This document shows, in pieces, positions 16,001-31,200 of a DNA stretch of 64,000 nucleotides. Numbering within the stretch: position 1 is the first letter of the stretch; each line of letters opens with the position of its first letter. Where the stretch lies: positions 62,001 to 126,000 of the forward strand of contig SADC01000192.1 of the NCBI GenBank assembly GCA_004194705.1, in the 5' to 3' direction. The notes under the pieces were generated by a model that did no database searches, was not told the origin of the DNA, and worked only from the letters and a program-made list of their open reading frames with translations. The translations under genes and the position numbers were made by a program. The stretch comes from Ditylenchus dipsaci (lineage: Eukaryota > Nematoda > Chromadorea > Rhabditida > Anguinidae).

Positions 16001-19000
16001 CGCTGGGTGCCGGCGCCCGACTACCCAATTTTCAAAAAAGGGGCTGAGCGCCGGCGCCCTAATTTTCCCAAATTTTACCGGGCGCACACCGGCGCCCGTC
16101 CAAGTATGCTAATAAGGCCCCATGGGGCCTATTAAAAAAACATTAAAGTTTTTTTAGCTATCTAAATTTGGATAAATCTTTTTTCTGGTGCCATGGCATT
16201 TCGTCCAAAATACAGTTCGTCCGAAATTGAATTCGTCCAAAGACAATTCGTCCAAAAGTCAGTTCGTCCAAATTGAAATTCGTCCAAATTTGAGCAAGAT
16301 AAAGTCCGTCAAAATATCTGCCCATTATTATTGATTGATTCACTTACACCTAAACGCCAATATTTAGGCCGCCAAATACTATCACCTGATTGTTTCTCCA
16401 TAAGTATCACACTAAATACCACGTGTTTTGAACTGCCACTTGAGTACTACGCGGTCTGAAACTATTCGAGAGCTGGAGTTTCAACAATTTAAGTAGCTGT
16501 TTTAGTATGAAAAAATCATATTTTGTTCAGGACAAGGTTGAGCGTAGTATATAGAACTTTTTATTTACTTTCGGCTGGATCTAAAAATTAGGATTCTGGA
16601 GGGGGAAACCCGTTTATAACAGGTTCAAGGTGGCCTTAATATTCAACCTGAAGCTCACTTCTTCATTAAAAACTACTTGGCCAGGCAAAAATAGTTTTCC
16701 ACCACCGGGATTCGAACCAGTAATCTATTAGGAGATTAATTTACGAAGGACCAATATCATACCACAGTGGCAAAAAGCTTATAAAACTGATTTATAAAAC
16801 AAATAAAAGTGGTTTAAAGCTCACTAAGGAAGGGCAAACTTTTTGCGAAAAACGACTGAGTGAATCATAACCGCAATGTGACCGGGTTAGTCGCTCAGAA
16901 TCTCACCACCAAACATCGCGAACCACCTTAAACAGTGTGGAGTGGTTTAGGATAGTTTGGGATATTTAGTGGTGTGATTCTTGGCGATTCACGCGATCAC
17001 ATTGCGACTCTGACAAGCTCAATCGTTTTTTCGCAAAACGTTTGTCCCCCCTTCAGTAAAAATTCCTAACAACGAGATTTTATTGGCTTTTGGCCACTCT
17101 TGCACGGGTTTATAAGCGTTTAAAGTTATTCTGTGACCGTAAAAATGGGTTTCTCTCAAAATTTTGACTTGAAATTCAAACTTGGACGAATTGACTTTGG
17201 ACGAACTGAATTTTGGACGAATTAACTTTTGGACGAATTGAATTTTGGACACAGTAGATCATGGCCGCCTAGAATTTTTTGCCTGCAAAAGACATTGGCA
17301 AGTCTTTGTCTTTGTTCTCCGTACTAATCAAATTTTATTCTGCTATCACGTTTTTTACAACGGAATTAAAGACAGTCAGGTTCACTGATTGAAAAAACAC
17401 TGACCCATTCCGCAGTGAAATTACCAACTGAGGGTAGCGCCCACTTTGATTTGAAAGGTGTCTCGGATCGATCAAGTGGACAGGCAAGAAGACGATATAA
17501 ATAGCTATGTGAGCGACAAATTACTACACTTTGAAAATGATGGGCTTAATATTGATAACGAAACATCAAAACTTGCAAATAAATATTCGACAATTTTATG
17601 TTGTTATGAATAAAATTAATTTGCCTCGCCAAAATTTTGGCGAAAAATTCGTTAGAGGTTTTGGCAAGGAGCTATTGGAGAATAAGGCCCCATGCTTCAA
17701 TAACGCCCCACGCTCTAATAAGGCCCCATGCTGGAGGGAGGTTAAAAAATAAGGCCCCATGGGGCATTATTAGAGGAAATACGGTAACGCTTATTTCTGG
17801 TTGCGTGTTTAGATGGATCACATTGTTCTCATTAAAGGGCCATTGCCACCTGTTTCAATTTGTCCCCGCCAATTCAATTTTTTTCCCTAATCATTAAACT
17901 TTTGTATGGATTTTTCAACTTAGTTTCTAACAAAACAAGGCCTAGAATTTTATTTTAGGCATAGTTTTGTTAGAAACCAAGTTGAAAAATCACTACAAAA
18001 GTTCAATGGTCAGGAAAAATTTGAATTGGCGGGGAAAAATTGAAACAGGTGAGCATGCCCCTCAAGTTATAAGGATATTGATTTTTTGGGTGCAAATTTA
18101 GTTTTTTTTGGCTGTATTGGTTTTCGGCATTATCTTTTTCAAAAAGCGCCAGTTTGGCACATTTTTTAATTTTTCGTAAATCATGTTTAAATGACTCTTA
18201 AGTATTTCTTATACGCTAAAAACGGTAAAAAAGCTGTTTTCCGACACCTTTTCATGTAAAAAGTCATTTTTTTGAAAATTTTTTTTTGATCAAAATCGAC
18301 TTTTTGCCTTGGAGGACCAAGGTAAACCACCTTTGAAAAATGGTACCTTGATACTTCAAAAAGATGGAATTTGAACATAGTTTTGTTAACTGGGGCCTAC
18401 CGCATGAAGAAACTCTGGTATGCATACATTTTTATGCATCCAGAGTCACTTTCGAGTGATTTGTGTCTAAGGTATGTGGGTGTGCGCACCTCAACCCCGT
18501 TTGGGGGCGCAGGGGGCTTGGTAGGTTAGAGATGCGCGCACTCACTTACCTTAGACATAATTCCGAGCAAGACTCTTGATTAAAAATGCATATAGTGGCT
18601 CTTTTTGCCCAGCTCCAGTGACCAAAGCGGGGTAGAATACCTTAATACAAGGTGATTTACCTTGGTCCCCCAAGGCAAAAAGTCATATTTTGGTCAAAAT
18701 TTTTTTTTCAAAAATCAATTTTTTATGAGGAAAAGTGTCACAAAATAACTTGCTTATTGTTTTAAGCACATAAAAGTTACTTAGGAGTCATTTAAACATG
18801 ATTTTTAAATAAGTGAAAAATGCGTCAACCCGAATCAGAAAACCCTGGGTGGACACCCTGGGGTAGGTAGATATCCACTTGGCTGGTCTGATAAATTAAG
18901 GGCGGCACCGAATTGATCCACACCGAATTTATTTATTTTCCAGAAAACAACCCAATAAACCACTATCTCCAACTTTAAATGGCATCAGGAATCGGATTTA

Positions 19001-22000
19001 TTAAGACCGAAATTGCGATTTCCCTACCCGAATGCAGAAACCCGGGATAGGTAGCCTAGAATCAGGTGGATATCCAACTGCATGGCCCGAAAAATCTTCA
19101 AAAAATTTAAAACAAAGGAACTTGTTTACTGGGGGGGGGTGGCCTTTCTTGGTCAACTATGAATAGTCTTTAGACGTCTTCTAAGTGATTTTCATACGCT
19201 AAACCGATAAAAAGTAGTTTCCAAACAATTTTCGCACTGAAAAATAGGTTTTCAAAAAATTTTTGGTTTCCATAAGTTGACAGATCGTCTTGGTCCCCAA
19301 GCTAAAATATCGGGTATTAAGGTACCTTACCGCGTTTTGGTCACTGGAGCTAGGCAAAAAGACCTCTATATGTATTTTAGATCAAGAGTCTTGCTCGGAA
19401 TTATGTCTAAGATAAGTTCGTGCGCGCATCTCTAACCAACCAGTTGCTTGGGGTTGAGATGCGTACACCCACATACCTTAGACACAAATCACTCGAAAGT
19501 GACTCTGGATGCATAAAAACAATACGCATACCAGAGTTTCTTTATGTGGTAGGCCCCAGCTAACAAAACTATGTTCAAATCCCATCTTTTCGGTATTTTT
19601 GATGATATCCAGGTACCCTTTTTGGTGTATTTAGCTTGGGGACCAAGGCAACTAGCTAAGTTAAGGTAACCAAAATTTTTTCGAAATCGTTACTTTTTAG
19701 TACGGAAAATGTCGGGAAACAACTTTTTTTATCGTTTTTAAATTTTAAAAATTACTTAGAAAACGTCTGAACACTATTCATAGTTGACCAAAAAAGCTGC
19801 CCCCCCCAAGTAAACAAGTGCCAAAACAAATATAGCTATCATACTTAAAATTGCATATGAAACACGATTTGATAGGGCCGAAAAAATTTCACCAACTCCA
19901 ACCACCCAGGTGGCTACTCGTGGGTAAATAGATATCAATATATGCCAGTAGGGTGGGTAGGTAGGCCTGTATGGTAAGTGGGTATATCAGGCACCAGTAG
20001 GGTGGTTATGTAGGCCTGAAGGGACGATAGGTGAAAAAAATTGGAGGCTTCAACCATTTCTATGTACATATACATGAGCAAAGAACAAGGACAAAACTGA
20101 CCTATAACAAGGCTTCCCAAGAAAGAGTGTGCATACTCAGATGCCTCCGAAAAGAAAATCTCCAAAACTCATTTCTTCAAAAAACTTTAATTCCCAAACT
20201 CATCTTGCCGAAAACAGAATATTTTGAAAAAGCTCCTGAAAACGGCAAATACCGAAAACGGCAAATGCCGAAAATGGAAATTTTTCAAACTGGCGCTTTT
20301 TGAAAAAGATAATGCCTAAAACCAATACAGCCGTTTTTTGCGCAAATTTTGGTTTTGCGATTTATTGTCCAATTTTTCAATCTTTTCTATAAGTGAAAAG
20401 ACAATCTGGTAGCTCTGCGATTCTAGTTGTTGGCGAAGAGTTATTTTTTGCAACATCGCTTGAAAAGGTATTACAAAAAGGTAAAAGTATGTACCACATC
20501 TTTTTTCCTGACTTGCTTTATACTTCTACCTTTCTGTGCTACATTTTACGAAGATATTGCAGTAAATTATATTCCGTTAAAAACTACAGTCGCAGGGCTA
20601 CGTGATGGTGCTATCACTTTTTAAAAAAGGTTGAAAAATTAAATAAAGAATTTATTTTTGTAGTAAAACTGATATCTGATGCTGGCTTCCAACACGAGAT
20701 CAGCAATGTAAATACAGCTGCACAGCAGGTTATTTTATACATTTCAACAGCTTTGGATTACACTTAAGTTCTAGCTGGACATTTTTTCACGTGTATTTCT
20801 CTCCTCAATAGACCAGGTGCTGATCAACTGTTCTAAAGGGGTCAACAGTGAGGCTTATCAAAAAACGTGAATCAGTTATATATTAGGTCGTGTCAAAAGT
20901 TCGGTCGTTTTATTTCAAAAGCAATATTTGTGGCGTTGTGTTTTTAGCATAGATTTTTTTAACATTTTTCAAAAGTTCACCACTCATTTTGTAGCTGAGA
21001 ATCTTGGCTACAAAACGAGTGGTGAACTTTTGAAAAATGTTTAAATAGTCTATGCTAAAAACACAACGCCACAAATATTGCTTCTGAAATAAAACGACCA
21101 AACTTTTGACACGACCTAATATATTGATTAACTTTTGTATCGACTATCCTCACCATTTTAGCTTTTCCGAGTTGATGCGAGTAGCTTGTCATAGCGAACA
21201 GACCTTCCTGTATACCCAAGTACTGCTTCATGTGGTTTCCTTAAAGGTAGTCGAATTTTACTAATACTTGACGCCTGCTTTTGGGTGGAAAATAATAGCC
21301 CTCCTCCATTAATGGACCCCTCGGGAAGGGGAAGACCATAGTTTATTAATAAAGTTTATACGCAGTATTGTCCATTTGACTCGCGCGAGCCAAACGAAAG
21401 ACCTAAAATCGCATGTCCTAGCGAGCCGTATGGCTTCGAGCCGTATGGCTCGCCTTTATTTATATATGCGAGCCAATTGTGAATAGTCTAAAGCAAAACA
21501 TTGAGACAACACACAGCAAAAGTACAACTGTTATAAACTTGCCTCCGGTGTAGTCGGAAAAACGATGAAACGAGAAGCCTTGCCTGCCAATGCTTTAGTC
21601 ACGTCATCCACACAGTTGCTGATTGATGGCTGGCTGAGACCGAGAGTTGCTGCCACTTGAGTTTGGAACCCTGGCGAACGCATGTAATCGAGAGTAGCCA
21701 ACACTTGCATCTCCACAGAAATTGCACGACCACGATTGCCATCATGCTCCACATCTTCCCTAATTGTATCCGCAATAAACTAAAATGAGGAAAACTAGTA
21801 ACCAACCAAATCTTCTAAGCGCCAAATATACCTGCACCGTATCTTTGTCCATTCTTTACCGCTTGAAGAAATCGACTGCATCCAATTGCTCCAGAGGATT
21901 GTGCAACACCTTGTAGACCTTCGTTCGTCGACCGACATTCATAAACATCGCCATTTGAGCTGAACTAGAGTAAATCAACACAAAGTAACAGACGTTCCAC

Positions 22001-25000
22001 ATGTATGCCCGATGCAAGACAAGCTACAGTATCGCCGACAAAATACAGGAGATGGAGTATTGACACAATCCTGAAACAAAATAAATAAATGCATAAAAGG
22101 AAAAACCATGACGGAAATCATACCGAACCGAGCAAAGACGTTTCGATACCCGAAGACAATCCCTCAAAGCTCAGACTCCCATCATAAAGAACTTGGACTT
22201 GCTCGAACAGTTGCTGCTTCTGCATTGGGGCACCTCCACCAGTCTTCGACGCGCTCCTAAATGGGAACAAAAGGGTCAATGGGACTTTCTCAAATCATAA
22301 ATAAAACTAAGGCTCACTTCTTTTGATCCTGGAGATCCTGCTTTGCCAACTTCTTCAAATTCGAGTGCTTCTGCTTGACCTGCTCCACACTGTGCGCCCC
22401 TTGATCCGGATATTCAGTATTGAGGATGTCGGCGACAAGCTTCCACGCATTGCTTTGACCAGCGGCTGAGTCCTTCTTGCGGCTGTTCGGGAAGAGATCT
22501 TCTTGATTTTCGGACACCAGCTCCACGAGACGTTTGCACATATCCGGTGTGAACATTGCGAAAACTAAACAAAAACAACGATAGAGTGAGAGAAAAAGCA
22601 CAGTCTTAAAGTAGCGAGCAAAACTCAACAATCCGCACAACAATGAAACGCACAACAATGAAAAACGGAAGTTAAATTCGTGTTCAGCGAACTAAAATTG
22701 CTTTAGAAATGCTTTACGGGACAATATTTTGAAAATTGAGATGAAGGTAAAAATTTTTACCATGCTACTACCCATGGTAAAAATATGCCTTGGTCCCCCC
22801 TGTTGTTTTTTACCCTTACCTCTACCTCTACGTTTACCTCTAGCTTTTATTAATACGGGTAGAGGTGAGGGTAGAGGTAAGGGTAAAAGGTAGAGGTAGC
22901 GGTAGGGGTAAAAAATTCTTTATTAATACGGGTAGAGGTAAGGGTAAAAGGTAAGGGTAAATCGATTATTAATACGGGCCCTGAACGCTAAACAAAAAGC
23001 ATATTTTTGCTGAAAAAATCTAAAATGTACTTTTTTCGAGCAAATGTACTTCTTTCGTAAATCTGAGATCCGAGTATGTCCTTGACTATTTTTAGGAGTC
23101 AGGCAAGTTGGCAGCAGTATGCCACCACATAAACCAATCGCTCAGGCTAGTGTTTGAGAAGCGGGGACAAGACATCTCATCTTTCTACATATCCATGATC
23201 CAGGTGTGACATATTATGCTTTCGACTCGACCTCCATTAGACCAATTGAAAATTATTTCAGTCCGACAATGACGCCATTCCCTCAAATATTGTGCAGGCC
23301 ATGCTGACCATGATCGCCAAACAAACTCTTAATCCAGCTGATATTACTCAGCTATATCAAGTATTATTTAAAGGACCATGGTTTTTGCGCGCAGTGGGAT
23401 GTGCAAAATTTGAATTGCAGGGGACACTTCTCTTTCGTCTCAAACTCTACTCTTTGGGCAGCCAGACATTTTCTACTATAGTAGAATTTGTCGCGCGACA
23501 TTTTCTACTATTTTTCGGTGAAATTCGGTTTTTTCGCCCGAATTTCACCGAAAAAATAGTAGAAAATGTCGCGCGACAAATTCTATAGTAGAAAATGTCA
23601 TAGTAGTAGAAAATATAGTAGAAAATATAGTAGAAAATAGTAGAAAATGTCTGGCTGCCACTCTTTGGAGTCATTGTGAAGGACTCCAAAGAGTAAAGTT
23701 TGAGACGAAAGAGACGTGTCCCCCGCCAATTCAAATTTTGCACATGCCGCTGCGCGCAAAAACCATGGTCCTTTAAAGTATTTTCTAAACTACTAACTAC
23801 CTGGTTCAGGCCTATTTTGAGCCATGTCCACCACCAGTGGAGCTGATTAGAGACCCGTTCTTTGTGAACATGCTCGTGGATGCTATATTCAGCAGTGGCA
23901 CACCCAAAATAAATGCTGAACACAGACCCAAGTACATTTATTTGCTGGCTTACGCCACTTGTGTAGCCGAAACTAAGAGGAATGGTATAAGGGTGGTCAG
24001 TTTTTTTTAAATTATTGTGGAATCAGATTACATATACCTCGGGTACTTCCCTTGTAAGAGGAATGGCATAAGGTTGGTCAGTTTTTCGGAGACGCAACTG
24101 ACTCGTCAACGCCAGAACTCGTCAACGCCGAAACTCGCAAACGTCAAATCTCACCAACGTAGAATCTCGCCAATGGCAGAACTTCTATACGGATTTATTA
24201 ACTTGGTTTCTGTTGTGTGGAAAGATTATTCGTACCTGTTATTGTCTTGACAGGACATCGAGTCTTCTGTTGACTCGTGTCCCAATGTTCTCTATTGTTA
24301 TCATTCTGTTTCCGTTATAAACTATCGTGTTGGTTCGCTCTGCTCTCTTCTCCGCTCTCAGAACACAACAATTAGCGCAGTCAAATGGATCCTGAACAAC
24401 TCAAAGCAATATTCGAATCCCAAGCTCAGGTTCAAGCGCAGGCTCAAGCTCATCAAAATCAGCTTTTTCTTCAATCTCTCGAAAAAATGTTCCAAGCCTT
24501 TGGTGGTGGTGCAGCTCTCCGTCCCCAAGGTGACAATGCCCTTGGTGGCTCTGGAAACAACTCAGCAAACAGTGCTCTCCAACTGGTCTCTTCGCTCTCA
24601 GCTCGGATGGAAATGTTCGTCTACAATCCGATGGAAGACCACACATTCGACAAATGGTACGTTCGCTACTCAGTGCTCATTGAAAAAGATGGTGCCTCTC
24701 TTCCTGATGAACAAAGGTCAAACTTTAAATTGGTAAACTTTCCGAGTATGATTTTAGGAAGTACGCCGATGCAGTCCAGCCTAAAGGTCCGTACGAAAAG
24801 CCTTATCAAGAAGTGGTGGCCGTCCTCAAATCTCTTTTTGCTTTAACTCGTTCTCTCGTCATCCGCCGTTATGAAGCTCTGAAGCAAGTGCAAAATGGTG
24901 CTCAAGACCTCATCTCTTTTGCTACTCAAGTCTATGCTTCGGTGAAACTGGCAAAGCTCGGCTCTATGGACGAAGAGGACCACAAGTGCCTTATCCTCAT

Positions 25001-25176
25001 TTCTGGTATGCAAGATCAATGTGGTCAGCGTGCCAGATGCATTCATCTAATGGAAAGAGCCGAAGCCGAAAATAAGAAGATCAAACTCAATGAACTGGTG
25101 GAAGAATGCAAGAAGCAGTCCATGTTCAACTCTGATCTCGACCAACTCTCGAAGCAAATGGCGTCAAAATAAATTC

Positions 25177-25223
<47 letters not shown>

Positions 25224-28200
25224 AGCAGCTGCTCAAATTGCAAGAAAGGATGCCAAGTCCCGATCTCAGCCAGCCCCGAATGCTTTCCGCTCTCAACAGT
25301 TGGAACCGAATTCCGAAAATTCAAACGCATGCGTGCCTTCTGTTGACTCGTGTCCCAATGTTCTCTATTGTTATCATTCTGTTTCCGTTATAAACTATCG
25401 TGTTGGTTCGCTCTGCTCTCTTCTCCGCTCTCAGAACACAACAGTTTCTAACAAAACAGGGCCATAAAAATTAATTCTAGGTTTGGTTTTGTTAGAAATT
25501 AAGTCGAAAAAACCGTACAGAAGTTTAATGATTAGCCGAAATTTTTTGAATTGGCGCGGGACAACCGCTGTCGGAGACAGCAAAGGCCCTTTAAGGAGAT
25601 AGTCTCGACACGAAAGGATTAATTCAAATTTTGCGTTCGTTTAATGTGGATTTACATAAACATTTTGTCGACAACTCCGCGTTTCGATGTCAGACAAACT
25701 TGTGCAAAATTAAAAGCTACGTTAACATTATCACTAACAGAATTTCGAAACTCCTTCAAAAAATGCACTAAAAGGCTCTAAATTGAAAAGCAATAGAAGA
25801 TTACTCAACCTTTTTTGCGATGGGTTTTTTTCCCTTTTACATTTCGACTTTCAGGGTATTTTTTGAAAGAATTTAGAAACTCTGATATAGATGATGCTGA
25901 TCCTACCTTTAATTCTGCCTAATTTTGTCAGACACCATAAGGTTGTCGACAAAATAGGGCTCTAAAACCAAATTTAGGAATCACAAAGCTTGGAGTAATT
26001 CTTTCGTGTCGAGACTATGTCCTTAATAGCTTTAGTTTTTTGTTGACCAGGTTGTTGCGTCACGCTTTGTTGCGTCCCGTAAGCATATGTAAGTTTGACT
26101 GTATACCGTATTTGCTCTAATAATCGGCCACTCGCTATTAAACGGCCACTCTCTAATAAACGGCCACCCCCAGAGACCTATATCTCAGTCCAGAGTCAAT
26201 ATTTTTCAAATCTGTTTTATGCATTTTCTTAGTTACCATGAGCCCTCCTGGTTCCACTTTTCAGATTGTGGTTGAGCACCCAAAAATCTCAAAATCGAAA
26301 TATTTTTTTTCGATTTTTTAGGGGTTGAAAAATAAACGGCCATGGCCGATTATTACAGCAATACGGTATGTAAGTTTAAAAAGTTTAAAAAGGATATTAA
26401 TTTTTTGGTGAAATTCACTTTTTTCGGAGCAAATTTTGGTTTTGCGTTTTTCTATTTAAGTTTTTAAAATTTTTTTCAAAAGTGATAACACCATCAAGTA
26501 GCCCTGCGATTCTAGTTTCTAACAAAATATAATTTGTGCAACATCTGTGTAAAATGTAAATGTAAAATGCGAAAAAAAAACTAAATTTGCACCAAAAAAG
26601 ATCCTTTTTGCACCAAAAACATCATCATTCTTTAAAAAAAAAACATCGCAAATTCAAATAAAAACTCTGTTAATTTGGCGGACATCTATTTTTTATTTTT
26701 CCAGCAATCCAAACTAGAATTAGACTCTATTCGCCAACAATTAAACGATATGGTCAACATCTTGGACTCTTCAGACGATCTACTCCTATCTTTTTCTCAT
26801 CTCCTGCAACTAATTCGGTGCCTATATTAGCAGCAGGTGTGTTGCACTACATTAAAACGCTCATTCTGCGAGAAGACTATCTCGGAGAACCTCTGCCAAT
26901 CCACTTTGCTTTGATCGACCATATTGTGGGTATCCATCCAAACCTACATTCCATGTGAGTTCCATCTTTTCGGTTGGTCACACATTGATTTTGATAGTTG
27001 TTTTAGTGCTTTAAAAGTACTCTGCCAACTTTATGAAAACCAGTCGAGCATCACTGAGGTGGCCGAAGTGGTTATGGTTAGTTTTTATAAGATTCTATAA
27101 TTTAAAGCAACTAGAAAAACTAAGCTTATTTTACAGAATAATTTTTGAAAATCTGGTTGTGGAGATACAGTCAACTCCCGATTTAGTGTACACCCTGGGA
27201 CCGGCTCCAGGTGTACACTAAATCGAGCGTTCATTCTAGTCATTTTAATTAACCGCCGGCCAAAATTATGGTACTTGTCTAGTTGGGACCTCAAACTTAC
27301 ATTTGCTTTCGAAAAACGGGGCGCCACCACCTCGCCAACAGATAACTCGCCAACGTCAAATCTCGCTAACAGCCTGTCTTTCCAATACGTCAACTCGCCA
27401 ACGAAAAACTCGCCAATGAAGAATTCGCTAACGAAAAATTCGATTTTACGGCCTCCTATGGCCGGTCCTAAGGGGAGCATCAAGGGGGGGGGGGCTGAAA
27501 GCTATAAAGGAGATCGTCTCGACACGTAAGGATTTATCCAACTTTTATGTTTTTTTATTGAAACGTTTAGTTCTAAATAACACGGTTGACCAGTTGAAGT
27601 GATGAAAATAGTAGAGATGATGACGGGACGGGACAATTCCGTCCCGTCCCGTCAATTTTAGAGAATCGTCCCGTCCCGGAATCCCGCCCGGAAATTTTTT
27701 GACACCTGTTTCGTCCCGGTGTCCCGTCCCGAAGAAAAATTATTTAAATTCCGTCTTGTCCCGTCCCGAAAAAATTCAATTTGTCAAAAACTACTTTCGA
27801 CTTCTAATTACAGTCAGCCCTCGATATTAACAAGTTGTCAACAAGTACCGAGGGACCGTTGTTAATAACAACGGCCCCTTGGTAATACCAAAACCAAAAT
27901 ACCAAGTTGGTATAACGGTTCCGCACGGCCGGTCACACTGCTGGCCGTTATATCGAGGGTTACTCGCGATGAAGTATCTGTCAGCCCAGCAACAAGTGTC
28001 GCAAGCGAGTCAATCTTCTCCCTTGCACGCGATGTGTACGACTACAGCAGGACGAATTTGGACCCGAAGAAGGCGGAGACGATCATGTTCCTCAACCGCA
28101 GCTTGCCTCTGCTGGAGAATAACAATTCGGAGTCCTAGTAGTAGTTCTAGTTAAATTGTTTGTTTTGTTTGAGAGATGAATAAAGCATATAAGATTGAAA

Positions 28201-31200
28201 TCCCGATCGGAAATTTTTATGACCGTCCAGAAAATCTCCCCTGTCCCAGGGTCCCGTCCCGATATAAATTTTTGACCTGTCCCGTCCCGCGTCCCGTCCC
28301 CAAATTTTCGAATTTGAATCCTGTCCCGTCCCGTCCCGAAAAGCTAAAGGCATCATCTCTAGAAAATAGGTGTCAAGTGGCCATGATGTTATCTCTAGTG
28401 TTTAGATCAAATACGACTTTTTTTCAAAAAATCCATGAAATATCCAGAAAATTTCTAAAATACCATACAGTCAATTCCCGATTTAGTGTACACCCTGGGA
28501 TCGGCTCCAAGTGTACACTAAATCGAGGGTTCATTCTAGTCATTCTAATTAACCGCCGGACAAAATGATTTAATCCAGGTGTACACTAAACCGAGGTGTA
28601 CACTAAATCGGGAGTTGACTGTAACATGTTTTGAAAAGGAATAACAGAGCTACACAATGGTGCATTAACAACCACTTTTAGAAATAATTTTGATGCTTAA
28701 ACATTAGTTTAAAACACCGTAAAAACTTGTGCATCAACCTAATACACGAAAATTCAAATCGGGGCGCTATTTTCACTAGCCAGACCGAGCAAGGACCAAA
28801 GACGTCAAATACTCGAAGGCGAAAGGCCCGCAATCAAAGCTTGAGGGTATTTTTCAAGATCGTTTTAAAATTCTCTTTCAGTCCAATGTTTTCATCAACA
28901 AAAAAGAACCACCTAGAGTTGACGGAGCTATCACAACCAGGGATGAGCTTTTGCGTCTATTTATATATAAACTAGACTTTTGTTAGACGCGTTTCACGTC
29001 TAGATAAAGTCTATTTACTTTAGATAAGTCTATTTAGACGTGCGTCTAATTTAGACGTAAAGTCTAACAGAAATTTATTTGAATGAAGCTTTCTGTACCA
29101 CTTTTTTGTGTCCTTATTGTTTAAAGTACCATGGTTTTTGCGCGCAGCGGCATGCGCAAAATTTGAATTGGCGGGAGACACTTCTCTTTCGTCTCGCACT
29201 GTACTCTTTGGAGTCATTTCAAACGATTCCAAAGAGTACAGTGCGAGACGAAAGAGAAGTGTCCCCCTCCAATTCAAATTTTGCACATGTCGCTGCGCGC
29301 AAAGAGCATGCTCTTTTAAACAAGTCAAAATAATATTATGGCAGTCAGCACAACTAATAAATACTTCTGCTTCACACTTTAATAGTATGAACAGTGTTTG
29401 CAAATCATGTGAAACCTGAAAAAAAGTACTAATAGTACAAATTGCAATTTTACCCATGCGAACCTAGCTTAGCATTTACATAGAAACTGCTCTTTGCTTT
29501 TAAAAGTCGCTCTAAAATTTCAAATTCCGTTCGAGACAAAAAAGATTTTAATAAAGAAATTTTTGAATTTCTTCCAAGTTTAAATCTTTTTTATGGGTAA
29601 AACGGAATTTTGCAGCTCATTCTCGTAATTTTGCAGCTAATTCTCGTAATTTTGCAGCAAATTTATGTTTTTCCTTTTTTCTATCAAAATTTTCTAACTT
29701 TTTTTAAAGGTAATAACACCATCATGTAGCCCTACTTTTCTAGTTTCTAGTGACGTGTTATTTATTGCACTATCTTAATAAAAAGTAGAGCAAAAAAGTA
29801 AAAGTATGGAGCAAATAAAAAAATATTTTGGTTCATACTTTCATTTTTTTGCTCTACTTTTTCCAGAGATGGTGCAATAAATGACACGTCACTAGAAACT
29901 AGAATCGTAAGGCTACCACAGCCCACCAAAATTCAAAATCATAAGTACTAGGAGAAATTGGCGCCAAACAAGAAATTCCGAAAAATGGTCAATTTTGGAC
30001 CCTAATTGTTTTGTACGTCAGATATAAATTTTTTTCATAATTTTTTATGAATGATGTTGACCAAAAGATTCCTCATACTCAGGGCTTTCGAATAAGCCAT
30101 CGCTTGCCCATAAAACTTGAAGAACTTCAATATCACAATTGATTTCTGTTCAAATTTTTCAAAAATATTTTTTGTCAGGTTAACTTTATTGAGATCCACG
30201 AAAGATTTTTTGTCAATTTGTTTTCAAACAAAACCGGAGACTTGATAGGGGAGTAAATTTGCTACATCTTGGTACTAAGGAAGTATGCAAAAAATGCAAA
30301 TTTAGGGTGTTCTATGGAAAAGTTAGATGAAAAACGCAAAAACCCCTATTTTTACTCGGAAAAGGGCACTTGATTGCTTTAAACAATCTCTAGTTTCGAA
30401 AAAAACATCTTTACAAAAATCGGCTCAATTATTCTTGTAGCTGAATGTCTAGACTAACTTTTGGTGTATAGATTATACTGAAAAGACCGTGGTTTTACAC
30501 TTTTCGTCCGTCGTTAATGCTGTCCAATATTTTTTCGTATTTTCAGTTGGCTCAATGGTGCAAACGAGACGTGCTGCTGTGGTGCAAAGAGAGCCAGTAA
30601 TAAAACAATCTGTCGTTCTGAAAACCGTAGAAGCAACTATAGCTGCAAGAAAAGCAAGAAGTGCTAAGACGATCGCAAAAGAAATGGCTAGTTCCCAAGC
30701 CAAGGAAGCGACAAGAATCCGTCTTCGTGAGCTGATTCCCCATTGTTCTACCCTTTTTAATGACGCCTTTGCCTTAGTGAAGCAAGCTGATGAGCAGCAA
30801 CTGAAGGCTAAATCAAGAGCAGCACTCTCAGCTAAAAGGAAGCAAGCAGCAACAATCAGGTGGAACAATTTCAGCGCAAAGAAGAATCAACGTGTCAAGG
30901 CTGCTACGAAAACAAGTCAGTGTTTTAGCTACTTAGCTATCCCTAGGGATCATACTTTTATCAGAAAAGCAAATTCTAAGTATTTTTTTAGGACCGAGAA
31001 ACCAAGAAGTGCTTCGCAAAAGCGTGAGTGTACAAGTTGATAGATGTCAAAATGAAATAGCTCAACTTCAAGCGGACAAAGAAGCTCTACTTCAGCGATT
31101 AGTTGAACCGAAGTCTCGCAAAAGGGTAACATCTTGCGCTTGATTGTACACAGTAAGCTCCTTTTTTGTAGATCTTCCGTAAGCCTCTTACAAAATGCTG

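Larger units (their letters stand above)
15542..17784. mobile_element. Large TA-flanked TIR element with nested insertions
   Basis: Left end CCGTATTTCTTCTAAAA and right end TTATTAGAGGAAATACGG, flanked by TA, with GGCCCCATGGGGC and CCAATAACGCCC words inside both ends. It carries a 512-bp hAT-type MITE (15597-16108), an array of TTCGTCCAAA words (about 16195-16290) mirrored by TTTTGGACGAATT (about 17165-17250), and a tRNA-like segment. No transposase seen. It occupies NELF-C/D intron 4. Confidence 0.6.

Noticed and set aside
20883..21119. Perfect hairpin as a microRNA precursor
   Set aside because: TA-flanked mariner-type ends and full-length symmetry identify a MITE; stem far longer than a pre-miRNA.
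25090..25467. 125-codon frame with an 18-alanine run
   Set aside because: Produced by the GCT repeat inside the gag-like region; part of that damaged ORF, not a separate gene.
27968..28154. Frame ending in an arginine-rich peptide
   Set aside because: Wrong frame of the hAT dimerisation domain, which reads correctly one base over.
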